A stretch of 64,000 bases of DNA from Ahaetulla prasina (GCF_028640845.1 NC_080541.1:37548435-37612434); one strand, 5' to 3'. Counted from the first letter of the stretch, positions 36,976 to 48,820 are shown. Made by a program: numbers and translations. The notes: a model not told the origin generated them from the letters alone.

Positions 36976-37824
36976 CAACCATATGACTTTTATCTGACAG
37001 CCAGATTTCCATATCAAATTTTATATGGAATTATCTTTCAAGCAGTATCGGAATGATTCTGAATTCCTAATTTATACAATATTGTTACATATAATGCTGT
37101 CAAACATTGATCATGTTTTCCTTACTGTCATGTAAAATACTGCCATGCAATAAACTGTAAGCATCAAGTAAAGTACAGAATAAAGCCTAACTTAAGCATG
37201 ACTTTTGAGACTACATGAATATCCTGGTCATTTTCTTGACATGACTTGCAAAACAATTTGTCAGTGCTGTCTTTTAGGTTTTTCTTTTCTTTTTCTACTT
37301 CCCAAATTTGCACTAAGGTTTTCCTGAAGGTTTATTATCCAAATTCTAAACCTGTCTGACATTTCTTAGCTTTATTGAGATCAACCATGGTTGTCTACGC
37401 AATTCGTATGATATTGTTGAAAAGATGATGAAAACTCTGAGCTGAAAGAACACCTATATAGTTAATAAATTAACGTTGATTCATGATTCTGACTTTAGAC
37501 TCTGTGAGTCTAATATGGTAACACCAAAGTTGTAAGGAACTCTGGTCAAATGGTACCAGTATTGAAAGAGGAATATGTTTTACGACATTTATAACTGAAT
37601 CCTTAAAGGGAAAAGAAGAGAAACAGTTTAGGAAATCAGCTATTCAGTAAGATGGCAAAAATGCTAGCTAGGACAAAGAAAATGAAGAGCTGCTTAATTA
37701 CTTTGGTCCAGTCTTTTTCAACAAGAAGGAATGCGTTTGACCAAGAAGTTATGAGAAACAGAATGAAAAGGGCAAATGAAGCTTGAATTGATAGAAATAC
37801 GGTTTATATCAAGTAAGATACTAT
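36976..37824. other. AT-rich DNA, nothing recognised
   Basis: No gene or repeat was recognised between the L3 truncation point and the Sauria SINE. Confidence 0.5.
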
Positions 37825-38130
37825 GGTAAAAGTAAAGGTTCCTCCGCACATGTATGCTAGTTGTTTCTGGCTCTAGGGGCGGTGCTCATCTCCATGGTCA
37901 TGTGGCATGACTAAATGCCGAAGGCGCATGGAGCGCTGTTACCTTCTCACCAAAGTGGTCCCTATTTTTCTACTTGCATTTTTTATGTGCTTTCGAACTG
38001 CTAGGTTGGCAGTAGCTGGGACAAGTAACGGGAGCTCACTCCATTAAGCAATGCTAGGGATTCAAACTGCTGAATTGATGACCTTCTGATCGACAAGCTC
38101 AGTGTCTTAGCCACTGATCCACCATGTCCC
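37825..38130 (-). mobile_element. Sauria-type SINE, nearly complete
   Basis: On the minus strand the head at 38130-38045 has 'gatcagtggctaagacactg' (box A) and 'agcagtttgaatccctag' (box B), a tRNA-like pol III promoter. The body has 'gggagctcccgttacttgtc' type sequence and 'gaaaaatagggaccacttt'. The tail is BovB-like, ending in 'ggaggaacctttacttttac'. It is the better preserved of two copies in the window. Confidence 0.9.
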
Positions 38131-39004
38131 TTTCATCGCAACCCATGATACTATGATTATCTAAATCTCCAGGGTCACAAGAAGTACATTTTATGATACT
38201 GAATTTGTTTAGGTTTCATGTAATATCAGCAATTCAAAATTAAATATTCGGAGAAGCTACCTCATTAAAACTGCATTTTGAAAGTTCCTATATAAATTTG
38301 GTTTCCAAATGATTGTTAGAGGGAACATTTTTTATAAATCATTATTTTAGACCACACCAGGAGTTTACAAATTTCATTTTCTTATCTAGCCTATTTTCTA
38401 TATAATTGCTTTCATGTACTTTACCTACACACTCAGATTACATATTTTAGCAATCACTTTAAATTAAATGTCTCTTAATTCTGACCACACTTTCATTGGG
38501 AAAGGACTTTTCAATTATTTTAGAGATGCTTACTGTGTTGTTTCCGTTTCAGAGATGATATTAATAAATAGTTGTTTAGTAAATCTGATATTGCAGAATC
38601 ATTTTAAGAATGCAATACATTTGATGCCTAAATGCATGTGAAACACCAAGGTTCAGTATTTGGATATAATCCCAACAGGAAAGACCACTTCCATATTGTT
38701 ACCATATATCCATTTGGTAACATAGAGGGAAAAGGGGGGCAAATCCTAATTTCTTGCATCTGTCATTGGGACAGAAATATGAAAGGGCAGGGTTTGTGAT
38801 GTCTCCATGCATATGTCATTATTATACTTAATTACATTATTATCCTGGTTTTTCATCTTTTAAACTGATAACATTTGATTTTCTTTTCTCTCTTCTGTCC
38901 CTACAGTAGTCCTGTGATAGAAAATAGTTTTATTTGCTTGATTTTAACCTAGTGTAATGTCCAAATCCAGTCACTCTACTCCTAATCCTGTTTCAACGCC
39001 TACC
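38131..39004. other. AT-rich DNA, nothing recognised
   Basis: No gene or repeat was recognised. Confidence 0.5.
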
Positions 39005-39403
39005 CTAAAAATGACACTTTATAGCACTTCACACCAGAACAACTAGACACAAGAACAGTTTTTCCCCGAATGACATCACTCTGCTACTGTCAAACTAGTT
39101 ACCAAGTCTGCATTACTATTAATCTTCTCATCATTCCTATCACTTATGACTGTATGACTGTAATCTTGTCACTGATATCCTTACGATTTATATTGACTGT
39201 TTCCTAATATGATTTGATTGCTTATTTGTTCCTATGGCTATCATTAAGTGTTGTATCTTATGATTCTTGACGAATGTAGCTTTTCTTTTATGTACACTAA
39301 GAGCGTATGCACCAAGACAAATTCCTTGTGTGTCCAATCACACTTGGCCAATAAAGAAGTCTATTCTATTCTATTCTGTTCTGTTCTGTTCTATTCTATT
39401 GAT
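39005..39403 (+). mobile_element. Snake1 (CR1-L3) LINE 3' UTR with ATTCT tail
   Basis: A 3' UTR of roughly 340 bp includes 'acaccagaacaactagacac', 'tgactgtatgactgtaatct' and 'gagcgtatgcaccaagacaa'. It ends with 'cttgtgtgtccaatcacact', 'tggccaataaag', then an (ATTCT/GTTCT)n tract. The ending is shared with 33637 and 56176. Published work on snake genomes describes Snake1 LINEs seeding such pentamer microsatellites. The coding region is absent. Confidence 0.88.
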
Positions 39404-39799
39404 TTATAGTTGATATGATCAATATATGTAACCATTGCAGCTTATTCAACTGACAATGGTTAAACAAATAATGATCTACTGTAATGTATGAACCCAGCCA
39501 GTGTGAGTGGGCTTAGGTCACCTAGTATGTTTCCTTCAGAACTGAACTGAACTTTCTAGTCCTTGTATATCACTTTTACACTAAATACAAAGAATTATAT
39601 TTGAGAGGTGCACTCATGCCATGCCAATATTGCAGGAAGTTCTATTATGTATTGATATCCTAAATGATTATGTACAAAATCAAGAATGGGTTTTTAATCA
39701 TGTATGTAACTTTCCTGCCATCTAGTGGGGATACTCCCTTATATTCAAATTATTGAAAAAGTGTAGAGCATCTGTAAATGGATATAGTTTTGATTGGGG

Positions 39800-39965
39800 A
39801 GAGGAAGCTTTCATTTCTCCAGACTGCTTCTCAGTTCAGCACAGAGCTGAAGAAACTTATTGAGAAACGGAATGTCTTCAAAGAAAAACCAGAAAGTTCA
39901 GTTGCCTGTTGAAAAAGCACCTTTGGGACAACCATGACCTGGATGACAAAATCTCCATAGACATT
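39800..39965 (+). mobile_element. Retroelement 3' tail, possibly Penelope-like (second copy)
   Basis: It shares 'cacctttgggacaaccatga' and 'cctggatga', plus 'tctccatagacattcagcac', with 4597-4868. The common structure (a degenerate 'gctgaagaaac...gagaaacggaatg' segment, then this block) shows a dispersed family. Assignment to Penelope-like elements is tentative. Confidence 0.4.
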
Positions 39966-41320
39966 CAGCACCAGATCTTAACACCAGTCACATTCACACA
40001 CATTTTAAATATGAGATTTCTTGTCTTATCCACCCGTGAAGAATATTTGTAGAACTTTAGTTTTTATTTATTTTGTTCAATCATGTACATGGGAGATTGT
40101 GTAGACAGGTTCCTCAAGTTTTCTTGGCAAAGTTTTTTTTTAGAAGTAGTTTGCCATTGTCTTCTTCCTGAGGTTTTCTAGGGCAAATTTCTTGACACAT
40201 GACTATTACCTATTTTATTTATAATTGTGATTTTTAGCTACAATGACACCCGAGATAAAAAAATGAAATAAAAAATATACCAATGCTAAACTGATCTCTG
40301 AAAACAAAGAGCAGAAACAAAACCATCAATACCTAACACCCATAATAAACATTGATTTGTTTTGTTAGCAATGAAATCCCCACCTATTAGTTATTAAAAG
40401 CTCAGGAAAACATAAACATTGTGTTGAACGCTTTGCATTCTCATGTACTTAGAACTGACTGCGTCCATTTCTTTAAAAGCAAGAAGAGGCCAAGTCACAC
40501 TAAGTGAAGAGGTTCATTTAAAAAACTGCAATGCTGAAAATGACTTTGAAAATTTTCAGAAGTTTGTTTTCGCTGCAGAAGACTTTTGTTTTTATACCTT
40601 AATCTCTAAGTAGTTCACCATTTCTTTGCATTTATTTTTGCTGGAGTTTAAAGTTCATTTTACTTTAAACTAAATGGTACTATTGGTTTGTTATCTTCGG
40701 TAACACATCTTTCCATCATTATAAAGCCTACCTGATCAATCTAAAAAGGATGGAGGTTTCGGAGTTCATAGAATCAAAGATGTGATGCTGCCCATCTTAG
40801 ACTCATGCTTTTGATTTTTCCTGCCAAAAGATGTATGAAATTTGCATTTCTTTCTATTGAAATGCAACTTATTGTTCAGTATATCAAGATCCACCTGAAT
40901 TTTGGTACTATTTTCTTTGGTTTCATCCACTCCCACAAAGTTCCAGTAATAGCTTTGAAATATTTGCCTTTCTATATTAAGAGTTCTAGTTTTTCCTGTT
41001 CATTCCCCATACTATGTGCATTTATAGGATCACTGGAATCATTGGATTACATAATTTAACCTATTATTTTCTAGATTTAAGAGCTTTTTATTGAGTACCT
41101 CCACATCCTGCATTCCATTCCCAATCCTAGCCTTTGACATCATGCTATTTTCTGGCCTATCTTCTCTCTCCCTCACAAGATTCATTTTAAAGCTCTCTCT
41201 GTTAAGATTCAAGACATCTTCTAAGAACACAGTTCCAATTTTTAGAATGTACAACACATGTATTACTAGGAGGTCTTCATCTTGACAACACATTAGTTGT
41301 TAATTAGTTGTTAATTAGTT
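39966..41320. other. AT-rich DNA, no gene recognised
   Basis: Around 40120-40200 'gttttcttggcaaagttttt' and 'agtttgccattgtcttcttc' look like a worn SINE/RTE-type fragment. At 41291-41325 TTAGTTGTTAA is repeated about four times. Overlapping open frames near 41039-41293 are unfamiliar. Confidence 0.45.
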
Positions 41321-41610
41321 GTTAATCCTTGGAACACACTACCTGACTCTGTGGTCTCTTCTCAAAATCCCCAAAGCTTTAACCAAAAACTCTCTACTAT
41401 TGACCTCACCCCATTCCTAAGAGGTCTGTAAGGGGTGTGCATAAGAGCACAAACATGCCTACCGTTCCTGTCCTATTGTTTCCTTTCATTATATCCAATT
41501 AATATAGTTATTACAGACTTATATATATGCTTACATATTATATAGTTACTTTCATGCTTATGCTTATATATACTGTTGTGACAAAATAAATAAATAAATA
41601 AATAAAAAAT
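41321..41610 (+). mobile_element. L3/CR1-group LINE 3' tip
   Basis: The plus strand encodes, with defects, the last codons (WNTLPDSVVSSQNPQ-like, then IDLTPFLRGL) followed by the 3' UTR 'gtgtgcataagagcacaaac' and a tail 'gacaaaataaataaataaat'. It matches the 3' ends at 33718 and 35719. Confidence 0.87.
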
Positions 41611-42309
41611 AAACATTAGGAAGAAGCCACACTGTTTTTACTTACATCTTACTATGCTTGGTATAGAATGGCTTGCCCAAAAGAGAATAGTATGGTATAT
41701 ATGTATGCATGCATTGTTCCTTTTTGAAAATAACTTCAAAGCAAATTCTTTTATCAATCTGAAGAAAAATGTATAAGACAATGTTTACACATGGCATTAC
41801 TTTAAATCATCTTATCCTGCAATATGTGTAACGCTGAAAATGGGCATTCCAAAGGTGAGGAGAGAGCAATTTCTGACTCACACAGACATATAGCATCAGC
41901 AAATAGTTCATTTACCTGTGGTATCACCTGTCCTTTCTAAACCCATACAAGCACTCACAGAAACAGACAAAACAAGACAACACAATGTAAGACCTTGCAT
42001 AAGATGTTCCATCGACAGATAGCTGAGTGGCTGACATTGGTAGTATGGCTGACATCATGGTAGTAAACAAAAGGTAATAGATGTAACAGTACAAATGACA
42101 AATTTTGGAATAAAGATTATGAGAAGCCAGAAAAGTACCAGGGCCTAAAGGAGGAGCAAGAGAGGATGTGAAAAGTAAAGGTCAAAGTAACTCCAGTAGT
42201 GCTTGGGAGACCTCCGGGCTGTGACTCTTAAGCTAGGAAAGTGGCTCCAACAGATCCCAGGAACAACTTCAGAGTTCTCTGTTCAGAAGAGTGCAATATT
42301 AGTAATAGC
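41611..42309. other. AT-rich DNA, nothing recognised
   Basis: No gene or repeat was recognised. Confidence 0.5.
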
Positions 42310-42985
42310 AAGAATAAAATAGAATAACAGAGTTGGAAGGGACCTTGGAGGTCTTCTAGTCCAACCCCCTGCTTAGGCAGAAAACCCTATATCACTTCAG
42401 AAAAATAGTTATTCAACATCTTCTTAAAAACTTCCCGTGTTGGAGCATTCACAATATCTGGAGGCACGTTGTTCCACTGATTAATTGTTCTAACTGTCAG
42501 GAAATTTCTCCTTAGTTCTAAGTTGCTTCTATCGATTAGTTTCCACCCATTGCTTCTTGTCCTGCCTTCAGGTGTTTTGGAGAATAGCTTGATTCCCTCT
42601 TCTTTGGAGCAGTCCCTGAGATATTGGAACACTGCTATTATGTCTCCCCTAGTCCTTCTTTTCATTAAACTAGACATACCCAGTTCCTGCAACCGCTCTT
42701 CATATGTTTTAGCCTCCAGTCCCCTAATCATCTTTGCTGCTCTTCTCTGCACTCTTTCTAGAGTCTCAACATCTTTTTTACATCGTGGCGACCAAAACTG
42801 AATGCAGTGTTCCAAATGCACTTACCAAGGCATTATAAAGTGATATTAACACTTCATGTGATCTTGATTCTATTCCTCCGTTTATGCAGCCTAGAACTGT
42901 GTTGGCTTTTTTGGCAGCTGCTGCACACTGCTGGCTCATATTTAAATGGTTGTCCATTTAAATATGACTCCAAGATCCCTGTAAC
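42310..42985 (-). pseudogene. CR1 LINE 3' end, RT C-terminus
   Basis: On the minus strand a 144-codon open piece (42387-42821) contains FWSPRCKKDVETLERVQRRA, MIRGLEAKTYEERLQELG, SSLMKRRTRGDIIAVFQYL and ELRRNFLTVRTINQWNNVP, the classic CR1 C-terminus. Upstream codons continue in another frame after a small deletion at about 42822 relative to the copy at 62011. The 3' end 'ctagaagacctccaaggtcc' leads to 'caactctgttattctattt'. Confidence 0.93.
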
Positions 42986-44110
42986 TAACAGTTACAGTTA
43001 GTTATTAAGAACCTGAGCAGAACCCTCAGATCCCCAGGCTTTGGTAGACAATCCAAGATTTAGGAAGACACTTACCACCATAGTTGTGGGAAGGTGTGTG
43101 TCTGTGTCTCTCTGTGTATGTCTGCATGTCCCCCTGGCTTTCTCCTAGATATTTACAAATGCACATATATAGTCTTTATACTAGCTAGCTTATAAGGAAA
43201 AAGTGAGATTAGGAATCAGTTTCTCACAGAAAGATATTCCTAAAGGTCTTGAACAACCATACCGAGCCACTGAAACGTATCTATAAGATAACTGTAAATG
43301 TCAACATTTATATAATTAAATGTCATTGCTGATTTATGGATTATCCTCCATAAACACAATTTTCTCTAAAATAGTGCTACTGGTGTGAAGAACCTGCCAT
43401 CTAGTGGGCCAATGCAGATATTACATTAAAAATCAGGAATCTAATTCAAAACGATTGAAATTTTACTAATAATGTTACAGCTTCTGTAATCACACCAAGG
43501 ACACCTGATTTTACTTTAGGCTTTTTAACAATTTAATCTCAGTTCAAGTTGTGGTTGGGTAGTAATTCATTCTAAATCATAAGGGTGAAACTTCAAAAAA
43601 AAATTTTTTTAAATTTTTTGGATGATCAGTTTCTCTGGCTTTATCTCCAGGATTTATTAGCCAGGAATCCAGCAGTGACATATCTTTCTGTTCCCCAAAT
43701 TTAGTTGTATCTAATACTGTACACCTCTGTTTTTGTCTTTCAGTCAAACAGAAGCAGGTCATCAGAATATCCTTCTGTCTGTCTATCTGTCTGTCTGTCT
43801 GAATCTTCGTGTTCAAAGATAGGAATCCATCTCCAATCTCCAATTATTTTAACTAATGAAATAGCTCCACAAGAAATCAGGACCAAAATATAATTTCCAG
43901 CAATGTTTCAAAGCTAGTTACTAAAATTGTTTATACAATGCGAAGTCATTTCTTTCTATGTTTTTTCTTTTTAATTACCATTTTTCTTTCTTTTCTATTT
44001 TATTTTTCCAGGTTTAGTTTGCTTCTTATTGTTGTGATTTTAGTTTTTAATAGAATTACTATGAAAATTGTTTACTTTAAACTACATATATCCATAAATT
44101 GATATATATA
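42986..44110. other. AT-rich DNA, nothing recognised
   Basis: It contains a short CTGT/CTAT tract at 43773-43801 and no recognised gene. Confidence 0.5.
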
Positions 44111-44156
44111 TTTTTTTAAAAAAAAAATCTTTATTCACCTTTTTTAGGTTTAAAAT
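44111..44156 (-). mobile_element. L1 LINE 3' terminus (left part, split by Ty3 insertion)
   Basis: On the minus strand it holds a polyadenylation-like GAATAAAG and then an A/T-rich tail near 44111-44130. It continues the L1 at 48816-49930 after removal of the LTR element and its AAAAT target duplication. Confidence 0.6.
44152..44156. other. 5-bp target duplication, left (AAAAT)
   Basis: AAAAT is identical to 48816-48820 on the other side of the LTR element. Confidence 0.85.
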
Positions 44157-44374
44157 TGCTTCATTCAAAGAATGAAGTAGGGAATGGAGGCTTGACGGTT
44201 AGCAATAATCCTTTATTAACAACAAACTAACAGCGAGTAAAAATAGGGCAATATTCCCGAACAAACCAACTTCACTCACAGCTGCTACTTATATAGCAGC
44301 TATCACCTGTTGGCCAATGATGGCCACTCATTTATAAGCCAATAGGCAATGATTATCTAGCCTCATACGCTGCA
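44157..44374 (-). repeat. 3' LTR of the Ty3/Gypsy element
   Basis: It is a 218-bp direct repeat of 48598-48815. On the minus strand it contains a TATATAAG box (inverse of 44288-44295) and an AATAAA signal (inverse of 44212-44217). It differs from the other LTR at about four bases. Confidence 0.95.
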
Positions 44375-45993
44375 CTCCTCCCCCCATGGATGGCACATGC
44401 ATAATCCTGCAAGTATGCAAGGCGCCAACGCAATTGTCCCGATCGACGCAGTTCAGGGCTTCCAGCAGGTTGAACAGAAGGAGGTAGCTCTGGAACCGCA
44501 GGAACAACCGGGACCGATGAAGGCGATACTGCAGGAGGGCTGGAAGGCGGCACCACAGGAGGACTGGAGGGCGGCACCTCAGAAGGGCTAGCCGACAGAA
44601 GTGTTGAACCATCCGATAAAGTAGCCATCGGAAACTTTGGTTGTAGTGAGACATTGAAATTGCCGACCGGCTGAAGAGTAGGAACCGAAAGTAATCCATC
44701 AGGAGTCCTGCCAGGCGAATCTTGGGGTATTGCAGGGGCAATAAATTTACATCCCCGAATCTGGTCCACATGACGCCGCCAAATCCGCCCATCCTCGAGC
44801 TCCACCCTGTAAGAACGAGGCCCCGTTACTTGGACAATTCGGCCCGGCAACCACAAGGGATAACCCCCATGGTTCTGGACAAAAACCTGTTCCCCCTCAG
44901 TAAAGGTCCTGATACGGCTAGTCGAGGCCAACGGGGTATCAGAGACATAATTGGGATGTAATCTGTCTAGGGTCGTTCGCAGGTGCCGGCCCATAAGAAG
45001 CTCGGCTGAGCTGCGATTGGTCATTGGACACGGGGTAGTATGTTGCGCCAAGAGATATTTTGTTAATTTCTCCTGCCATGTTCCCGATCCAAACCGGGTC
45101 AGGGCATCCTTAACAGACCGGACAGCTTGTTCAGCCCGGCCATTACTGGCCGGATGGTAGGGCGCAACCTGGGGATGCCTAATGCCCAAACTAGCCATGA
45201 ACATCTGAAAAACGGCCGAGGTGAACTGTGGCCCGTTATCTGAAACTACGACATCAGGCAAACCGTGGGTGGCAAACAATTTGCTCAGCGCCCGTTTGAT
45301 AGCCTCAGACGTGGTTGATGCCATAAGAACTGCCTCCACCCAATTAGAGTATGCATCAACCACTATCAGAAAATTGTGCCCATGGACCGGGCCAGCCAGG
45401 TCGATATGAACCCGGGACCAAGGGCTTCCAGGGACCTCCCACCTCGTAGGCATGGCCGCAGGCGGCACAGCCCGGGACAGTTGGCAACTCCGGCAATTCT
45501 CTACCCATTCTGAGATGGCCTGATCCACTTTAGGCCACCAAACGTAACTGCGGCCTAAAGCTTTCATCCTGGCAATGCCCGGATGACCTTCGTGTAGGTA
45601 TTGCAATACAGAGGTGCGTAAGGGATGAGGGACCACTACCAGACTGCCCCACAGTAAACAGCCCCTCAAGACAGACAGCTCACGTTGCCTAGTCTTGTAG
45701 GGTTGGAACTCCCCCGGCAAGCGGTCTTGTGGCCACCCCCGTCGTACCCAATCCAGAACCTGTGCCAGAATAGGGTCACGCTTGGAATGATATGCAATAT
45801 CATCTGCAGTCATCAAGGCAGGAAGCTCATCCACAAAAAAAACGGATGAGGCAGGGGCTGGGTCCTCGACCCCCAAAAGGAGAGGACAGCGGCTAAGGCC
45901 ATCTGCATTGGAAAGCTCTTTCCCAGGGCGATAGATCAACCGATAATTGTACGCTGCCAAAAAAATAGACCACCTTAATAGGCGAGGAGACAT
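44353..45993 (-). pseudogene. Ty3/Gypsy pol: RNase H end plus integrase
   Basis: A 546-codon open part. It starts in the RNase H/connection region (MSPRLLRWSIFLAAYNYRLI). The integrase zinc-binding HHCC motif follows around residues 135-175 (HEGHPGIARMKALG, then CRSCQLSR). The DDE core then shows HIDLAGPVHGHNFLIVVDAYS, VVSDNGPQFTSAVF and HPASNGRAEQAV. A proline/serine-rich C-terminal tail follows. All three catalytic acidic residues are visible. It is joined to the preceding RNase H part by a one-base frameshift near 45985. The frame runs through the polypurine tract and ends inside the LTR. Confidence 0.95.
44375..44388 (-). other. Polypurine tract
   Basis: On the minus strand ATGGGGGGAGGAG directly precedes the 3' LTR. 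It is the expected site for plus-strand DNA priming. Confidence 0.8.
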
Positions 45994-46562
45994 GATCTGA
46001 GGGTCTGTTTGTCACCAGCCAACAACCCCAAAAGAGGCTTATGATCAGTGATCAATTGAAAAAAACGGCCATAAATGTAATCATGAAACCGTTTAACGGC
46101 AGCTACAATGGCCAGAGCCTCCTTGTCTAGTTGACTATAATTCCTCTCTGCCGACGACAGAGTCCGAGAAAAATAAGCAATTGGAGCCTCAGATCCATTT
46201 GGTAGTAGGTGGCTCAGAACAGCCCCTACGCCATATGGAGAGGCATCACAAGCTAAAGTAAGGGGGACACTGTCGCTATATTGGACCAACACGGCATCCG
46301 AGGTAAGGAGAGCCTTGACAGCAGCAAAAGCAGAGGCCTGGGCTTTGCCCCATGACCAAGGAGTCCTACCATCGAGTAACCTATGAAGAGGCTCCGCCAC
46401 AGAAGCCTTATGGGGCAGGAACACGCTATAAAAGTTAAGGAGTCCCAAGAACGACTGCAAGTCTGCTTTGCAGGTAGGAGTAGGGGCATTTTTTATCACC
46501 TCCACCTTTGACGGGGTTGGATGCAACCCATCAGCATCAATTAGGAACTCAACCCTAGGCAC
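45975..46562 (-). pseudogene. Ty3/Gypsy pol: RT end and RNase H
   Basis: It is in the same frame as the 46623-47663 part, separated from it by an in-frame TAG. It contains the RT thumb/connection (FLGLLNFYSVFLPHKASVAE), then RNase H with ACDASPYGVGAVLS (first Asp), YSQLDKEALAIVAAVKRFH (Glu) and LITDHKPLLGLL (Asp). The frame is lost just after LAGDKQT by an apparent one-base deletion, after which the protein continues in the 45993 frame. Confidence 0.93.
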
Positions 46563-46622
46563 CCCGAATTTACACTTAGACTTTTTAAGCCTAAGGCCCG
46601 TCTGTTGGAAACGGGTAAGAAC

Positions 46623-47663
46623 CTATTGCAGGTGGCTAATGAGGGCATCCTGGCTGGTGGCAGAGGCCAACACATCATCAAAATATGGAACGACTCCAGG
46701 TATGCCCTGCAAGAGCCGCTCCATAAGACTCTGAAACAACCCGGGGGCCACACTAATCCCAAACTGCAGGCGGTGGCATTTAAAAGCGCCCCTGTGAGTG
46801 ACAATGGTTTGTGCAGCCGCCGTGGCATCATCCACAGGAAGCTGCTGATATGCTTGTGCCATATCTAACTTAGCAAAGATAGACCCCTGGCCCAAAGAGT
46901 GGAGAAGGTGTTGGACTACAGGAACTGGATAAGGGTGTGCCTGCAAAGCACGGTTCAATGTGCATTTAAAATCACCACAGATGCGTACCGAACCATCCGG
47001 CTTAATGGGGGTGACAACAGGAGTCTCCCACTTAGAGTGGTCGGTGGGCTCCAGCACCCCTTGCGCAATCAACTTATCCAGTTCCTTGTCCACCTTTGGA
47101 CGCAGCGCAAAAGGCACCCGTCGAGGCTTAAGCCTAATAGGAGACACCTGGGGATCAAGGTTTAGAGATATAGGGTTGCCCTTATATTGACCCAGGGAAT
47201 CAGCAAATACCTCAGCAAACTCAGACATCAGGGCCTCGAACCCATCTGTGGTGGTAGAATGAATGCCTGTGATGTTAAGGCCCAATGCTGAGAACCAATC
47301 CAATCCCAATAAGCTGGGTAGGTCACCCTTAACTACAAGCAATGGGAGGCGACCGGAGAAAACACCTTTCGCCACCCGAAGGCGGGCACCTCCAAGAATG
47401 GGAATATCGTTCCCCTGATAGTCCTTCAGTCTGGTGGTACAGGCAGTCAACCGACTTTCAGTGAAGCTTGGAGCTATCTTCTGTAAGGTGTTCCAGGCAA
47501 TAATAGATTTAGAAGAGCCTGTGTCCACCTCCATTTTACAGGGCACTCCCTCCAACTTGATAGTAAGAAAAATTTTCTTGTTGGAGCCAGTCGAAGCCTG
47601 GCTGATCGACACTGCAGGGTTGGTGTTTCCTCGGTTCACGATGAAGCAATCATCTTGGGACAC
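46623..47663 (-). pseudogene. Ty3/Gypsy pol: aspartic protease and RT
   Basis: A 346-codon open part. Near residues 43-52 lies the retropepsin-type EVDTGSSKSII motif, and LLGLDWFSALGL lies further on. The RT begins with a KPRRVPFALRPKVDKELDKL segment, followed by WETPVVTPIKPDGSVRICGD, FAKLDMAQAYQQLPVDD (motif A) and VPYFDDVLASA (motif C). The part ends at an in-frame TAG after ALISHLQ, apparently a single-base change. The Met at 47663 is merely the first in the frame. The natural protein probably came from gag-pol fusion. Confidence 0.94.
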
Positions 47664-47716
47664 AGGAGGACCTCTCTGGAATCATCTAGCCGGACGAGGA
47701 CCTGATGGAATATTGT

Positions 47717-48501
47717 TCAGTGGGGTAGAACGACAAACCCTAGCCATTTGCCGTATTTGCGGCAAACTGCAGTTTTGAAACGACACAACGAGCGAGGGTG
47801 ATTCTCTCCGCATCCCAGGCAAGGCGCCGTCTGTGGTTTCCGCTCTGTTGGCCGCTTGGTTCCCGGGGCTACTCGGAGGCGACCCACCTCGTCTTCCTCA
47901 CCCTCGAATTCCTCGGAGAGAACATCGTCATGGTGAATGGAAGCAGAGTGGGCCACCGTATGCGTGGCCGGAACCCTATGCATCTCCGCCGATGACTTCT
48001 CTGACATTTCATAGGCACGTGCCTCATCCAAGGCAGACTGGAGGGTAATGTCCGTTCTAGATAAAAGACGGCGTTGCAATCTCAAACTCCTCACGCCGCA
48101 CACCAGCTGCTCAAGAAGGGAGTCATCCAAGTTAGGGAACTCACACTCTATAGCAGCGGTCCGGAGAGAAGCCATATATGAGTTGATGGACTCCCCGTCC
48201 ATTTGGACCCTCTCGCGAAAGGTAAACCGTCTGGAAATGCGCGAAGGAGCTGGCACATAATGAGCTCGCAATGTGCCCATCAAGGTGGCCCAAGGCACCG
48301 CAGAAACTGATTGAGGAGCAACAGAGCTCTGGCCGTTGCAAATATTTGTGGGCCACAGGCATTCAGGAAATGGGCGCGTTTCCTATCTCCTGAGAGCTCG
48401 CTGAAATCGTTGGCTAGGAGATAACAGTCAAAACGCTCAACATACGCACCCCACGTCTCGTAGGCCGGGTCATATGGAGCGAAAGATATCTTAGCCGCCA
48501 T
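47717..48501 (-). pseudogene. Ty3/Gypsy gag, frameshifted
   Basis: I choose the ATG at 48501 (MAAKISFAPYDPAYETWGAY), about 100 bp inside the 5' LTR. This frame runs to about 48310 and then shifts to a second frame with RFTFRERVQMDGESINSYMA and CEFPNLDDSLLEQLVCGVRS, typical of Ty3/retrotransposon-type gag. A zinc knuckle CLGCGENHPRSLC follows, then a partial second CRKYGK where the frame breaks again before protease. About 260 codons in all. The product would form the particle core and bind RNA. Confidence 0.9.
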
Positions 48502-48575
48502 GGAGCAATGTGGATTGACAAGGATAGAGGATAAATAAACTCCCTTACCGTAACCAGTACTCAACCGTCGCCTCA

Positions 48576-48597
48576 GGAATCCCACCTTCGTCGCCAG
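48576..48597 (-). other. Primer-binding-like site
   Basis: On the minus strand, one base after the 5' LTR, comes TGGCGACGAAGGTGGGATTC. The TGGCGAC start complements a tRNA 3' end (GTCGCCA). I cannot say which tRNA. Confidence 0.65.
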
Positions 48598-48815
48598 TGC
48601 TTCATTCAAAGAATGAAGAAGGGAATGGAGGCTTGACAGTTAGCAATAATCCTTTATTAACAACAAACTAACAGCGAGTAAAAATAGGGCAATATTCCCG
48701 AACAAACCAACTTCACTCACAGCTGCTACTTATATAGCAGCTATCACCTGTTGGCCAATGATGGCCACTCATTTATAAGCCAATAAGCAATGATTCTCTA
48801 GCCTCATACGCTGCA
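48598..48815 (-). repeat. 5' LTR of the Ty3/Gypsy element
   Basis: 218 bp matching 44157-44374. On the minus strand it has CCAAT-like ATTGG boxes, a TATATAAG box and an AATAAA signal, and so would hold the promoter. Confidence 0.95.
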
Positions 48816-48820
48816 AAAAT
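48816..48820. other. 5-bp target duplication, right (AAAAT)
   Basis: It is the partner of 44152-44156. Confidence 0.85.

Larger units (their letters stand above)
44157..48815 (-). mobile_element. Ty3/Gypsy LTR retrotransposon, Mag-like, full-length but broken
   Basis: The element is 4,659 bp with two 218-bp LTRs that start TG and end CA, a 5-bp AAAAT target duplication, a primer-binding-like site and a polypurine tract. On the minus strand the order is gag, protease, reverse transcriptase, RNase H, integrase, which is the Ty3/Gypsy order. The Mag-like call rests on the RT/integrase appearance and on the short gag with zinc knuckle. There is no envelope frame and no chromodomain. Frameshifts in gag, at the gag-pol junction and in RNase H, plus one stop in RT, make it non-autonomous today. 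The two LTRs differ at about four positions, so the insertion is fairly young. Confidence 0.95.

Noticed and set aside
45160..47778. Plus-strand frames across the LTR element as antisense genes
   Set aside because: They are shadows of the well-supported minus-strand gag-pol coding and have no signature of their own.
44157..48815. Endogenous retrovirus with envelope
   Set aside because: After integrase the frame ends in the LTR and no envelope-like frame exists. The domain order and short LTRs fit a Ty3/Gypsy retrotransposon.
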